A DNA stretch of 64,000 nucleotides from Enterobacteriaceae endosymbiont of Donacia marginata. GTDB lineage: Bacteria; Pseudomonadota; Gammaproteobacteria; Enterobacterales; Enterobacteriaceae. A program made the position numbers and the translations under genes. The notes beneath the pieces are model-generated. The model did not search any database. It saw only the letters and a program-made list of their open reading frames with translations, and had not been told where the DNA came from. Of the stretch, positions 39,168 to 48,521 are shown one piece after another; within the stretch, counting starts at the first letter, position 1; each line of letters opens with the position of its first letter. The stretch spans positions 2,420 to 66,419 of the forward strand of contig NZ_CP046184.1 in the NCBI RefSeq assembly GCF_012567685.1, in the 5' to 3' direction.

Positions 39168-39734
39168 ATGAAAAAATATCATTCTGTTCTTATCTGTGTT
39201 ACAGATGGTATTGAAGATATAGAAACTATATCATCTATAGATCTTTTAAATAGAAGTAACATAAATGTTATATTAATTAGTGTAAATAATAAAAGAGAAA
39301 TAATATGTGCTCATGGTACAAAAATTATAAGTGATCTTTTTTTTAATGAAATAGAAAAAATTAATTTTAAAAATATAGCAGCAATTATTATCCCAGGAGG
39401 ATTACAAGCATCAGAATTTTTTCAAAAAAATTTTTTTTTATTAAAATTTTTAAAAAAAATTAAAAAAGCTAATCGAATAATTGGTGCAATATGTGCAGCA
39501 CCTGCTATGGTTCTTAGTACTAATAACCTATTTCCTAATGCTAAAATGACTGGATATTTAGGATTAAAATATTTAATACCATATCAACAATGGGTAAAAT
39601 ATCCAGTTTATTGGGATGATAAATATAAATTATTAACAGCACAAAGTGTAAAATATGCAATTAAATTTAATTTAAAATTAATACAAATTATTTTAGGTAA
39701 AGAAATATCTTTAAAAGTTGAAAGAGAATTATAA
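39168..39734 (+). CDS. yajL: DJ-1/PfpI family protein YajL
   Basis: Member of the DJ-1 superfamily. E. coli YajL has been described as a covalent chaperone/deglycase that protects against oxidative and carbonyl stress; the deglycase role is debated. The 188-residue product (E. coli 196) shows IIIPGGLQASEFF and GAICAAPAMVL with the reactive nucleophile-elbow Cys, plus an N-terminal Glu in DGIEDIETISSIDLL that positions it. The C-terminus is a few residues shorter. It is convergent with nusB-ribH-ribD as in E. coli, but the thiL to thiI genes in between are gone. Confidence 0.93.
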   Translation: MKKYHSVLICVTDGIEDIETISSIDLLNRSNINVILISVNNKREIICAHGTKIISDLFFNEIEKINFKNIAAIIIPGGLQASEFFQKNFFLLKFLKKIKKANRIIGAICAAPAMVLSTNNLFPNAKMTGYLGLKYLIPYQQWVKYPVYWDDKYKLLTAQSVKYAIKFNLKLIQIILGKEISLKVEREL

Positions 39735-39771
39735 ATATGTTGAAATATAAATAATAATAAATATCATTTAC

Positions 39772-39790
39772 TACATATTTAAAATATGTA
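39772..39790. terminator. Hairpin between convergent yajL and nusB
   Basis: TACATATTT (39772-39780) and AAATATGTA (39782-39790) form an inverted repeat followed by ATTTTATTATT. It is the only clear hairpin in the 91-nt gap and could end transcription from both sides. Confidence 0.5.
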
Positions 39791-39825
39791 ATTTTATTAT
39801 TAATTATTTAAAAAAATTTAATGAT

Positions 39826-40245
39826 TTAAATTCTTAGTTTATTTGCTATTTTATCTAATACCCCATTAATAAATTTATAACTATTTTCAACTCCTCCAAA
39901 TTTTTTTGCAAGACAAATACTTTCATTTATGACTACTTTATATGGCACATCTAAACGATTTATTAATTCATATAAAGAAATACGCAAAATTGCTTTTTCA
40001 ATTTGTCCTAATTCAATTAATTTACGAGATAAAAATGGTTTCATTATATTATCTAAATAAAAACTGTTAACTATCACTCCATTTATTAAATCATTAAAAT
40101 AATCAAGATCAATAATCTTAATATTTTTTATTGATTCATTTAAAAAATAACATTGAATATCATTAAAATTATTTTTAGATAATTGCCAAGAATAAATTGC
40201 TTGTAAAGCATATTTTCTAGAATAATATCTGCCAGTAAATTTCAC
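39826..40245 (-). CDS. nusB: Transcription antitermination factor NusB
   Basis: Binds boxA RNA with NusE (S10) to promote rRNA antitermination. The length (139) equals that of E. coli NusB, with [19 protein letters not shown] at the N-terminus and [39 protein letters not shown] at the C-terminus. The start is GTG, and it overlaps the ribH stop by 4 nt (GTGA), implying translational coupling. It is last in a ribD-ribH-nusB operon, as in E. coli. Confidence 0.97.
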   Translation of the reverse strand: MKFTGRYYSRKYALQAIYSWQLSKNNFNDIQCYFLNESIKNIKIIDLDYFNDLINGVIVNSFYLDNIMKPFLSRKLIELGQIEKAILRISLYELINRLDVPYKVVINESICLAKKFGGVENSYKFINGVLDKIANKLRI

Positions 40246-40742
40246 TTAACTTCCTTTTTATTTTTTGTATGTAATAATTGTATAGATTTAAATATATTAA
40301 TCATTTCTAATAAAGTTAAAGCTGCTTCGGTACCTCTGTTACCTCTTTTGATACCTGATCTTTCAATTGCTTGTTCAATATTATCAGTTGTTAATATACT
40401 GAAAGAAATTGGGATATTATTTTCTACTGATAAGTTAGATATTTGTGAACAAACTTCTTGAGATAAATATTTAAAATGAGATGTTTCTCCTTTAATAATA
40501 GTTCCTATAGCTATTATACCATCATAAATATTTTTTTGTATTAATAAATTAATAACTGATGCGATTTCATAACTACCTGGGACCCAACATATAGTTATAT
40601 TTTTATCTTGAACCATCCCTATTCTTTGTAAAGTATCAATAGTAGAATATAATAGATTTTTATTTATAAAGGTATTAAATCTTGATATAACAATGGCAAT
40701 AAAAGCATTAGGTGCTATGATATTTTCATCAATAATTTTCAT
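40242..40742 (-). CDS. ribH: 6,7-dimethyl-8-ribityllumazine synthase (RibH/RibE)
   Basis: Penultimate step of riboflavin synthesis. At 166 residues (E. coli 156) it has IAIVISRFN-like residues near the start ([18 protein letters not shown]), the [15 protein letters not shown] motif, [20 protein letters not shown] with the catalytic His, and [34 protein letters not shown]. It lies 29 nt downstream of ribD and overlaps nusB by 4 nt. ribD and ribH together with retained symbiont features suggest B2 provision; ribA, ribB and ribC are not in the window. Confidence 0.97.
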   Translation of the reverse strand: MKIIDENIIAPNAFIAIVISRFNTFINKNLLYSTIDTLQRIGMVQDKNITICWVPGSYEIASVINLLIQKNIYDGIIAIGTIIKGETSHFKYLSQEVCSQISNLSVENNIPISFSILTTDNIEQAIERSGIKRGNRGTEAALTLLEMINIFKSIQLLHTKNKKEVK

Positions 40743-40771
40743 AATATGTATATATATCCTCTTTTATAAAA

Positions 40772-41884
40772 TTATTTAATAGGTTTTAATATTAATTTTA
40801 CATCTGGTCCTATTTTTTTAATATTTGTAAAATAAAAATTAGATACATTAATAATATTCATAAATTTATTTATATCACATAAATTTAATGTAATATTTCC
40901 TAATAACTTAGGTGTTAAATATATAATTAATTCATCTATTAAATTATAAGCAATTAAATATCCTGATAATATACTTCCTGCTTCTATAAGAATAGAATTA
41001 ATTTTTTTATTACCTAATATTTTAAATAAATATTTTAAATCAAAATATCCATTAATTTCAGGAACAATAATTTGTTCTACATAATTAGGCCAATTTTCAA
41101 AAGTATATTTTGATTTTATTAAAAATATTTTACTAGGAAATAAAATTATTTTATCAGTAGGTTTTATCGTATTTAATCTATCTAAAATAATTCTAATTGG
41201 TTGTCTTAATAATTTTTTAGGATATATTTTTTTTATATAATAATCTAATTTATTCCACTTAACAAGTAAAGTAGAATTATCTTGTAAAATAGTTTTACTT
41301 GTACTTAAAATAGCTGTACTTTTTGCTCTTAATTTTTGAACATCTTTTCTAGATATTTTTGATGATATCCATTTACTATTGCCATTTAATAATGCAATTT
41401 TACCATCTAAAGATGATGCTAGTTTAAGTTGTATCCAAGGAATACCAGTATTCATTCTTTTAAAAAATCCATAATTTATCAATTTAGCTTTTTTTGATAA
41501 AATATTATTAGTAATCTGAATTCCTTTAGAATATAAAAATTTTAATCCTTGACCATTTACTTTTGGATTTGGATCTTTTGATGCAACAACTAATCTTTTT
41601 ATTTTAGCATCAACTAATGCTTGACAACAAGAAGGTGTTAAATTTGTATAATTACAAGGTTCTAGTGTAACATAAACTGTTGCTCCTTTAGCATATTTAC
41701 CTGCTATTTTTAATGCGTTAATTTCTGCATGATCTTCTCCTGTTTTAAAATGATATCCTTGACCAACAATTTTTTTATTATTTACAATAATACATCCTAC
41801 ATTTGGATTAGGAGTTGTAGTAAAAATACCTAATTTAGCTAATTTAATTGCATACATCATATAAAATTTATCTATTGAATACAT
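40772..41884 (-). CDS. ribD: Bifunctional riboflavin deaminase/reductase RibD
   Basis: N-terminal deaminase plus C-terminal reductase acting on the pyrimidine intermediate of riboflavin synthesis. At 370 residues (E. coli 367) the deaminase has TTPNPNVGCIIV, GEDHAEINALKIAGKYAKGA and TLEPCNYTNLTPSCCQAL (zinc site HAE and PC..CC). The reductase has LKLASSLDGKIAL, WISSKISRKDVQKLRAKSTA, PIRIILD and ILIEAGSILSGYLI. A strong AAGGA site lies 7 nt before the ATG. It is first in the ribD-ribH-nusB operon; nrdR, which precedes it in E. coli, is absent. Confidence 0.97.
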   Translation of the reverse strand: MYSIDKFYMMYAIKLAKLGIFTTTPNPNVGCIIVNNKKIVGQGYHFKTGEDHAEINALKIAGKYAKGATVYVTLEPCNYTNLTPSCCQALVDAKIKRLVVASKDPNPKVNGQGLKFLYSKGIQITNNILSKKAKLINYGFFKRMNTGIPWIQLKLASSLDGKIALLNGNSKWISSKISRKDVQKLRAKSTAILSTSKTILQDNSTLLVKWNKLDYYIKKIYPKKLLRQPIRIILDRLNTIKPTDKIILFPSKIFLIKSKYTFENWPNYVEQIIVPEINGYFDLKYLFKILGNKKINSILIEAGSILSGYLIAYNLIDELIIYLTPKLLGNITLNLCDINKFMNIINVSNFYFTNIKKIGPDVKLILKPIK

Positions 41885-42154
41885 AATATCCTTAAAAAAT
41901 ATAATTTTTCAACAATTTATAATTTTAATATTAATTATTATCATTTAATATAATAAAAATTAATTAAATTAAATAAAAATTTACAAAAATTAATTTTTTA
42001 TTTAAATATATTATAAATATAAATTATTATAATTAATATATTATATATCTATAAAATATAATATTTCTAATTATTTAATTATTTAAATGATTTTAATATA
42101 AGAAAAGTATAATAAATATACTTAATAAATTTTGTTTTAAGAGATAACATTGAT

Positions 42155-43699
42155 ATGAAAAAAAAAATTATTATTTTTGATACTACATTACGTGATGGAG
42201 AACAATCACTAAAATCTAATTTAAATACTAAAGAAAAAATAGAAATAGCATTATCTTTAGAAGAAATGGGTATTGATATTATTGAAGTTGGATTTCCAAT
42301 TTCTTCTCCTACTGATTATCAAACTGCAAAAAAAATATCATATATTATAAAAAATAGTAAATTATGTGGATTAGCTAGGTGTAAAGAAAAAGATATAGAT
42401 ATGGTTTATAAATCATTAAAAAAATCTGATAATTTTAGAATTCATATTTTTTTAGCAACTTCTCCTATACATATTTTTACAAAATTAAAAACTACTTTAA
42501 ATAAAGTAATAGAAAAAATATCATTTATGATAAAATATGCTCGTAAATATACTGATGATATTGAATTTTCTTGCGAAGATGCGAGTAGAACCCCTATTAA
42601 TGATTTATGTCTAGTTGTACAAACAGCTATTAATGCAGGAGCAACAACTATTAATATACCAGATACTGTAGGTTATACATTTCCTCAAGAATATTATAAT
42701 ATAATTTCTTATTTAAAGAGAAAAGTAGATAATATAGATAAATGTATTATTTCAGTTCATACACATAATGATTTAGGAATGGCTGTAGGTAATGCTATTA
42801 CAGCAATAAATGCAGGAGCAAGACAAATAGAAGGAACTATTAATGGTATAGGAGAAAGAGCTGGGAATTGTGCTTTAGAAGAAGTAATTATGGCTTTATA
42901 TACCAGAAAAAAAAATATGAATTTTTATACTAATATAAATTATCAAAAAATATATCATACAAGTAAAATAGTAAGTAATATTTGTAATATACCATTAGCC
43001 ATACATAAAGCTATTGTAGGAAATAATGCTTTTTCACATTCTTCTGGTATCCATCAAGATGGAATGATAAAAAATAAAAAAACTTATGAAATATTAGATC
43101 CGGAAAATATAGGATTTAATAAAACAAAAATTAATCTTACTTCTAAATCAGGAAGAGCTGCAGTTAAATATCATATGAATTTAATGGGATATAAAAAAAA
43201 TACATATAATATTAATAAATTATATAATAAATTTATTAAATTAGCTGATAAAAAAGGACAAATTTTTAATTATGATTTAGAATCATTAGCTTTTAATAGT
43301 AATATAGAAAATAATACAGAATATTATTCATTAATATATTTTAATGTGCAATCAAATTCTAATTTATCTATTGCAACTATAAAATTAAAATGTGGAGAAT
43401 TAATAAAATTAGAAGCAGCAACAGGGTTAGGACCAGTTGATGCGATATATAAAACAATAATTAGAATAACAAATTATAATATAAAATTTATTCAATATAT
43501 TTTAACAAATAAAAGTCGTACTCAAAAATCAATTGGACAAGTTATTATTAAAATAAAATATAAAAAAAAAATTTTTCACGGTATTGGTTTATCTAAAGAT
43601 ATTATAAAAGCTTCAATTATTTCTATTATTGATTGTCTTAATAATATTTGGAGATCTGATCAAGTACAAAAAAATATAATAAAAATTCATAAATTTTAA
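42155..43699 (+). CDS. leuA: 2-isopropylmalate synthase LeuA
   Basis: First committed enzyme of leucine synthesis: condenses acetyl-CoA with 2-ketoisovalerate. At 514 residues (E. coli 523) it has the TIM-barrel motifs FDTTLRDGEQSLKSNL, EVGFPISSP, SCEDASRTPINDL, HTHNDLGMAVGNA (metal His) and HSSGIHQDGM. The C-terminal regulatory domain that binds leucine is present (FNVQSNSNLSIATIKLKCGE, GLGPVDAIYKTI), so feedback control is likely kept. The 270-nt upstream spacer shows a 6-bp hairpin (42105-42123) but no leucine-rich leader peptide. It heads leuABCD. Confidence 0.98.
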   Translation: MKKKIIIFDTTLRDGEQSLKSNLNTKEKIEIALSLEEMGIDIIEVGFPISSPTDYQTAKKISYIIKNSKLCGLARCKEKDIDMVYKSLKKSDNFRIHIFLATSPIHIFTKLKTTLNKVIEKISFMIKYARKYTDDIEFSCEDASRTPINDLCLVVQTAINAGATTINIPDTVGYTFPQEYYNIISYLKRKVDNIDKCIISVHTHNDLGMAVGNAITAINAGARQIEGTINGIGERAGNCALEEVIMALYTRKKNMNFYTNINYQKIYHTSKIVSNICNIPLAIHKAIVGNNAFSHSSGIHQDGMIKNKKTYEILDPENIGFNKTKINLTSKSGRAAVKYHMNLMGYKKNTYNINKLYNKFIKLADKKGQIFNYDLESLAFNSNIENNTEYYSLIYFNVQSNSNLSIATIKLKCGELIKLEAATGLGPVDAIYKTIIRITNYNIKFIQYILTNKSRTQKSIGQVIIKIKYKKKIFHGIGLSKDIIKASIISIIDCLNNIWRSDQVQKNIIKIHKF

Positions 43700-43716
43700 A
43701 ATTTTAAGGAATAGTA

Positions 43717-44808
43717 ATGTCAGATATATTTAAAATAGCTATTTTACCTGGAGATGGTATAGGTCCAGAAATTATGAAACAAGCAATAAAAGTATTAGAA
43801 AAAATAGAAAAATATATAACTAAAAAAATAGTTATTGATACCTATATTGTCGGTGGAGCAGCCATAAATATATATGGTAATCCATTACCTAAAAAAACAT
43901 TATATGGTTGTGAAAAATCTAATGCAATATTATTTGGATCTGTTGGAGGTCCTGAATGGGATTATTTACCTTTAAATAAAAGACCAGAAAAAGGTTCATT
44001 ATTAAAACTAAGAAAACATTTTAATTTATTTGCAAATATACGTCCTACTTTCTTTTATAAAGATTTAGGTATTTTAAGTCCTTTAAAAGAAAAAATTTTA
44101 TATAAAGGTTTTGATATTGTTTGTATTAGAGAATTAACAGGAGGTATATATTTTGGTTTACCTAATGGTCGAAAAGGTAAAGGTATAGATGAATATGCAT
44201 TTGATACTGAAATATATTCAAGATTTGAAATAGAAAGAATTGCACATATAGCTTTTAATATAGCTTTAAAAAGAAAAAAAAAAATATGTTCTATTGATAA
44301 AGCAAATGTTTTAAATACATCAATACTATGGCGTGAAGTTTTAACAGATATATCAAAACAATATATATCAGTAAAATTAGAACATATGTATATTGATAAT
44401 GCTGTAATGCAATTAATGAAAAATCCTTCACAATTTGATGTCATATTATGTCCAAATTTATTTGGTGATATTATATCTGATCAATGTGCTATGATTTCTG
44501 GATCAGTAGGTAATTTACCTTCAGCTAGTTTTAATCAAAATTATTTTGGTTTATATGAACCATCAGGAGGTTCTGCTCCTAGTATTGCTGGTAAAAATAT
44601 AGCTAATCCTATAGCACAAATATTATCATTAGCAATGTTAATTGAATATTCTTTAAAAGAAAAAAATATATCTCAAAAAATTAAAAATGCTATTAAAAAA
44701 ATATTAAACATGGGTTATAGAACAAAAGATTTATTTACTGATAGTATAAATGAAAAAATAATTACAACTGATGATATGGGAACATTAATTATGGAAACTA
44801 TTATTTAA
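43717..44808 (+). CDS. leuB: 3-isopropylmalate dehydrogenase LeuB
   Basis: NAD-dependent oxidative decarboxylation of 3-isopropylmalate. The length (363) equals that of E. coli LeuB. Motifs: [11 protein letters not shown] at the N-terminus, [23 protein letters not shown] (substrate Arg residues), [40 protein letters not shown] (metal Asp residues) and [18 protein letters not shown]. An AAGGA site precedes the ATG. It lies 17 nt after leuA and 19 nt before leuC. Confidence 0.98.
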   Translation: MSDIFKIAILPGDGIGPEIMKQAIKVLEKIEKYITKKIVIDTYIVGGAAINIYGNPLPKKTLYGCEKSNAILFGSVGGPEWDYLPLNKRPEKGSLLKLRKHFNLFANIRPTFFYKDLGILSPLKEKILYKGFDIVCIRELTGGIYFGLPNGRKGKGIDEYAFDTEIYSRFEIERIAHIAFNIALKRKKKICSIDKANVLNTSILWREVLTDISKQYISVKLEHMYIDNAVMQLMKNPSQFDVILCPNLFGDIISDQCAMISGSVGNLPSASFNQNYFGLYEPSGGSAPSIAGKNIANPIAQILSLAMLIEYSLKEKNISQKIKNAIKKILNMGYRTKDLFTDSINEKIITTDDMGTLIMETII

Positions 44809-44827
44809 TATAAATAGGTATAAATAT

Positions 44828-46222
44828 ATGGGAAAAACATTATATGAAAAAATATATGATAAACATATTATTTGTAATTTAAAAAATAATACTAATTTAT
44901 TATACATTGATAGACATTTTATTCATGAAGTTACTTCACCTCAAGCCTTTCAAGGATTAAGAAATAAAAATAGAAAAGTCTATAGATCAAATAAAACTTT
45001 TGCAACTATGGATCATAATGTATCTACTAAAATAAAGGATATAGGGGCATCTGGTTATATAGCTAAAAAACAAATGGAAACCCTTATAAAAAATTGCAAT
45101 GATTTTAATATCAAATTATATGATATTTATCATCCCTTACAAGGGATTGTGCATGTTATAGGTCCAGAACAAGGAATTACATTACCTGGCATGATTATTG
45201 TATGTGGTGATTCACATACTTCTACTCATGGAGCATTTGGTGCATTATCTTTTGGTATTGGTACTTCAGAAGTAGAACATGTTTTAGCAACTCAAACTTT
45301 AAAACAAAATCGCTTTAAAAATATGTTAATAAATATTACTGGTAATATATCTAAAAACATTACTGCAAAAGATATTATCTTATCAATAATTAGAAAAATT
45401 GGTATTAGTGGTGGTAATGGATATATTATTGAATTTAATGGTAATGTTATAAAAAAATTAAGTATGGAATCTAGAATGACAATTTGTAATATGTCTATTG
45501 AAATGGGGGCTAAGGCAGGATTAATTGCACCTGATAATACAACTTTATCATATTTAAAAAATAAAAAATTTACTCCCAAAGATGGGTTATGGGGAAAAGC
45601 TTTAAAATATTGGAAAACATTATACAGTGATTATAATGCTAAATTTGATAAAATTATAGATATAAATATTACAAAATTAACTCCTCAAATTTCTTGGGGT
45701 ACTAATCCCGAACAAATAATCGGTATTAATGAATCTATCCCATTAATAAAATCTTACATGAATAAAAATAAAAAAAAATTAGCTATAAAAGCTTTAAAAT
45801 ATATGGATTTACATGAAGGAACTAAATTAATTAATTTAAAAATTAATAAAGTATTTATTGGTTCTTGTACAAATTCTAGAATTGAAGATTTAAGGTCTGC
45901 AGCAAAAATAGTTGTAGGTAGGAAAATTGCTCCTCATATTACTGCTCTAGTTGTTCCAGGATCTAATATGGTAAAAAAACAAGCAGAAAAAGAAGGATTA
46001 GATAAAATTTTTAAAAATGCTGGTTTTGAATGGCGTTATTCAGGATGTTCTATGTGTTTAGCAATGAATAATGATAAATTAAAACCTGGAGAAAGATGCG
46101 CTTCTACTAGTAATAGAAATTTTGAAGGTCGTCAAGGACGTAATAGTAGAACTCATTTAGTTAGTCCTATTATAGCAGCAATTACAGCTATATATGGTTA
46201 TTTTACTAATATTAATTTATAA
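44828..46222 (+). CDS. leuC: 3-isopropylmalate dehydratase large subunit LeuC
   Basis: Iron-sulfur isomerase subunit working with LeuD. At 464 residues (E. coli 466) it has the aconitase-family motifs [33 protein letters not shown], the cluster ligand region [20 protein letters not shown], and [11 protein letters not shown] with the two remaining Fe-S cysteines, then [14 protein letters not shown]. It lies between leuB and leuD with short gaps. Its [4Fe-4S] cluster may depend on carriers such as ErpA (58480). Confidence 0.98.
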   Translation: MGKTLYEKIYDKHIICNLKNNTNLLYIDRHFIHEVTSPQAFQGLRNKNRKVYRSNKTFATMDHNVSTKIKDIGASGYIAKKQMETLIKNCNDFNIKLYDIYHPLQGIVHVIGPEQGITLPGMIIVCGDSHTSTHGAFGALSFGIGTSEVEHVLATQTLKQNRFKNMLINITGNISKNITAKDIILSIIRKIGISGGNGYIIEFNGNVIKKLSMESRMTICNMSIEMGAKAGLIAPDNTTLSYLKNKKFTPKDGLWGKALKYWKTLYSDYNAKFDKIIDINITKLTPQISWGTNPEQIIGINESIPLIKSYMNKNKKKLAIKALKYMDLHEGTKLINLKINKVFIGSCTNSRIEDLRSAAKIVVGRKIAPHITALVVPGSNMVKKQAEKEGLDKIFKNAGFEWRYSGCSMCLAMNNDKLKPGERCASTSNRNFEGRQGRNSRTHLVSPIIAAITAIYGYFTNINL

Positions 46223-46239
46223 TAAAATAAGAAATATTT

Positions 46240-46839
46240 ATGAATAATAAATTACAGTATAATGGTATTATAGTTCCTTTAAATATATCAAACATTGATA
46301 CAGATGTTATTATACCAAAACAATTTTTACAAAAAAATAATAAAAAAGGATTTGGAAAATATTTATTTAATGATTGGCGATATTTAGATAATAAAAGTAA
46401 AATAATTAATCCTAATTTTATTCTAAATAAAAAAAAATTCAAAAATTCAAAAATTTTATTAACTAGAGATAATTTTGGGTGTGGTTCTTCTAGAGAACAT
46501 GCTCCCTGGTCGTTATTAGATTTTGGTTTTCATACTATTATTGCGTCTAGTTATGCAGATATATTTTATAATAATGCAATTAATAATAAATTAATATTAA
46601 TTATTTTAAATAAAAAAATAATTGATCAATTATTTTTTATAATAAAAAAATATCCTGGTATTTTTTGCTATATAGATTTATTTTATAAAAAAATTACAAT
46701 TAATAATGTATCTTTTAATTTTAAAATGAGTAATGATATAATTAATTTTATTACAAATGATTTAGATCAAATAGATATAACAAAAAAATATTCTAAAGAA
46801 ATTAATATTTTTGAAAAAACATATTTTGAATTTTTTTAA
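46240..46839 (+). CDS. leuD: 3-isopropylmalate dehydratase small subunit LeuD
   Basis: Swivel-domain partner of LeuC. At 199 residues (E. coli 201) it has NIDTDVIIPKQFLQK near the N-terminus, the conserved NFGCGSSREHAPWSLLDFGF near 76-95, and IASSYADIFYNNAINN. It completes an intact leuABCD cluster on the chromosome; in Buchnera these genes are often on a plasmid. adk follows after 17 nt on the same strand. Confidence 0.97.
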   Translation: MNNKLQYNGIIVPLNISNIDTDVIIPKQFLQKNNKKGFGKYLFNDWRYLDNKSKIINPNFILNKKKFKNSKILLTRDNFGCGSSREHAPWSLLDFGFHTIIASSYADIFYNNAINNKLILIILNKKIIDQLFFIIKKYPGIFCYIDLFYKKITINNVSFNFKMSNDIINFITNDLDQIDITKKYSKEINIFEKTYFEFF

Positions 46840-46856
46840 AATGAGCATATTATTAA

Positions 46857-47528
46857 ATGCGTATAATATTATTAGGTCCTCCTGGAGTAGGTAAAGGAAC
46901 GTATGCTAGATTTATATCTGAAAAATATAATTTACCTAATATTTCTATAGGAAATATGTTAAGAAATTATATATTAAATAATAAATATACTTTTTTAACT
47001 AAAAAAATAAAAAAATTTATTAAGAAAGGTATTATGGTTCCTGATGATATCATAATAAAAATTATTAAAAATAGGTTATACAATATTGATTGTAAACAAG
47101 GTTTTTTATTAGATGGATATCCTAGAAATATTTTACAAGCTAATATTCTAAAAAAAGAAAATATAAAAATAAATATAATTTTAGAATTTTATATCCCAAT
47201 TAATGAAATTATTAAAAGAATTATAGGTAGGAGAATACATCTACCTTCAGGTAGAACTTATCATGTAATTTTTAATCCTCCAAAAATAAAAAATAAAGAT
47301 GATATAACAGGTGAAAAATTGATAACGAGAACAGATGATAATTTAATAACAATAAGAAATCGGTTAAAAGAATATTTTATACAAACTAAACCATTAATTG
47401 AATATTATAATAAAGATTATATAAAAAATAAGATTATTTATAAAAAAATTAATAATACATTATCTATTTTAGATGTAAAAAAAAAAATAGATAATTTTTT
47501 ACAAAAATTAAATAAAATAAAAAAATAG
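46857..47528 (+). CDS. adk: Adenylate kinase Adk
   Basis: Reversible transfer of phosphate between ATP and AMP. At 223 residues (E. coli 214) it has the P-loop GPPGVGKGTYARFISEKYNL, ISIGNMLRN (AMP site), LLDGYPRN near 83, the LID domain start RIIGRRIHLPSGRTYHVIFN, and RTDDNLITIRNRLKEYF. The LID is the long type without a Cys4 zinc site, as in enterobacteria. It follows leuD closely, unlike E. coli (htpG-adk-hemH), so it may be co-transcribed with leuABCD here. Confidence 0.96.
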   Translation: MRIILLGPPGVGKGTYARFISEKYNLPNISIGNMLRNYILNNKYTFLTKKIKKFIKKGIMVPDDIIIKIIKNRLYNIDCKQGFLLDGYPRNILQANILKKENIKINIILEFYIPINEIIKRIIGRRIHLPSGRTYHVIFNPPKIKNKDDITGEKLITRTDDNLITIRNRLKEYFIQTKPLIEYYNKDYIKNKIIYKKINNTLSILDVKKKIDNFLQKLNKIKK

Positions 47529-47544
47529 TTTTATTTTTTTTTAA

Positions 47545-47568
47545 AATTTTAATTAAGTGATTAAAATT
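47545..47568 (+). terminator. Possible hairpin after adk
   Basis: AATTTTAAT (47545-47553) pairs with ATTAAAATT (47560-47568) around a 6-nt loop, 16 nt after the adk stop. It is all A/T with no clear T-run after it, so it is a weak candidate for the end of the leuABCD-adk transcript. Confidence 0.35.
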
Positions 47569-47642
47569 ATAATAATTTGTTTATTTACTTTAATTTTGTT
47601 ATTATTTATTAATTAATATTAATTAATATGGATTATAATTTA

Positions 47643-48521
47643 ATGTTTACCGGAAGTATTGTAGCACTTATAACTCCAATGGATATTAAAGGTAATCTTT
47701 GTAAAGAAAGTTTACAAAGACTTATTAAATATCATATTAATAGTGGTACAAAAGCAATTGTTATTATGGGGACAACAGGAGAAGCGGCTACATTAACATA
47801 TAATGAACATATAGATGTTATAATGTATGCATTAGATTTTTCAGAAAAAAAAATACCTATTATAGCTGGAACAGGATTTAATTCTACATCTAAAAGTATT
47901 AAAATGATATCTATCCTTGAAAATTCAGGAATTATAGGTTGTTTAAATATTACTCCCTATTATAATCGTCCTACACAGGAAGGTTTATATCAACATTTTA
48001 AAGAAATTGCAAATAATACTAAATTACCCCAAATACTATATAATGTTCCTTCAAGAACAGGATGTGATTTATTACCAAAAACAATTTATAAATTATCAAA
48101 AATTAGTAATATAGTAGGTATAAAAGAAGCTACTGGAGATTTATCTCGTGTAAATAAAATTAAAAATTTAATAAAAAATAATTTTTTTTTAATTAGTGGA
48201 GATGATAAAACTGCTTTTGAATTTATGTTGTTGGGTGGTGATGGTATTATATCTGTTACAGCAAATATTGTTGCATCAAAAATGAGTAAATTTTGTAATT
48301 ATATAAAAGAAAAAAAAATTAATAAAGCAAAAAAAATTAATAAAGAATTAATTATATTACATAATCAATTATTTCTTGAATCTAATCCAATACCCATTAA
48401 ATGGGCAGTAAAAAGATTAGGATTAATTAAAAATGATAAAATGAGACTTCCTATGACTCCACTTACAGAATATAATCAAAAAATTATAGAAAATACATTA
48501 AAAAAATTAAAATTAATATAA
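47643..48521 (+). CDS. dapA: 4-hydroxy-tetrahydrodipicolinate synthase DapA
   Basis: First committed step of diaminopimelate/lysine synthesis: condenses pyruvate with aspartate semialdehyde. The ATG at 47643 gives MFTGSIVALITPMD, matching the E. coli start and its 292-residue length; an in-frame ATG 15 nt upstream (47628) would add five residues and cannot be excluded. Motifs: MGTTGEAATL, YYNRPTQEGLYQHF, YNVPSRTGCDL (catalytic Tyr), GIKEATGDLSR (Schiff-base Lys) and SGDDKTAFEFMLLGGDGIIS. Its 3' end overlaps convergent glyS by 9 nt. Confidence 0.96.
   Translation: MFTGSIVALITPMDIKGNLCKESLQRLIKYHINSGTKAIVIMGTTGEAATLTYNEHIDVIMYALDFSEKKIPIIAGTGFNSTSKSIKMISILENSGIIGCLNITPYYNRPTQEGLYQHFKEIANNTKLPQILYNVPSRTGCDLLPKTIYKLSKISNIVGIKEATGDLSRVNKIKNLIKNNFFLISGDDKTAFEFMLLGGDGIISVTANIVASKMSKFCNYIKEKKINKAKKINKELIILHNQLFLESNPIPIKWAVKRLGLIKNDKMRLPMTPLTEYNQKIIENTLKKLKLI

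Noticed and set aside
41990-42154. leuL leader peptide and attenuator before leuA
   Set aside because: Only a trivial ATG-ATT-TTA-ATA-TAA frame and a weak A/T hairpin are present; there is no run of leucine codons.
44055-45579. Minus-strand frames of 129 and 95 codons
   Set aside because: Antisense to leuB and leuC, whose motifs are unambiguous.
46841-46857. Upstream ATG (46841) as adk start
   Set aside because: It is out of frame with the adenylate kinase coding sequence; the ATG at 46857 leads directly into the P-loop.
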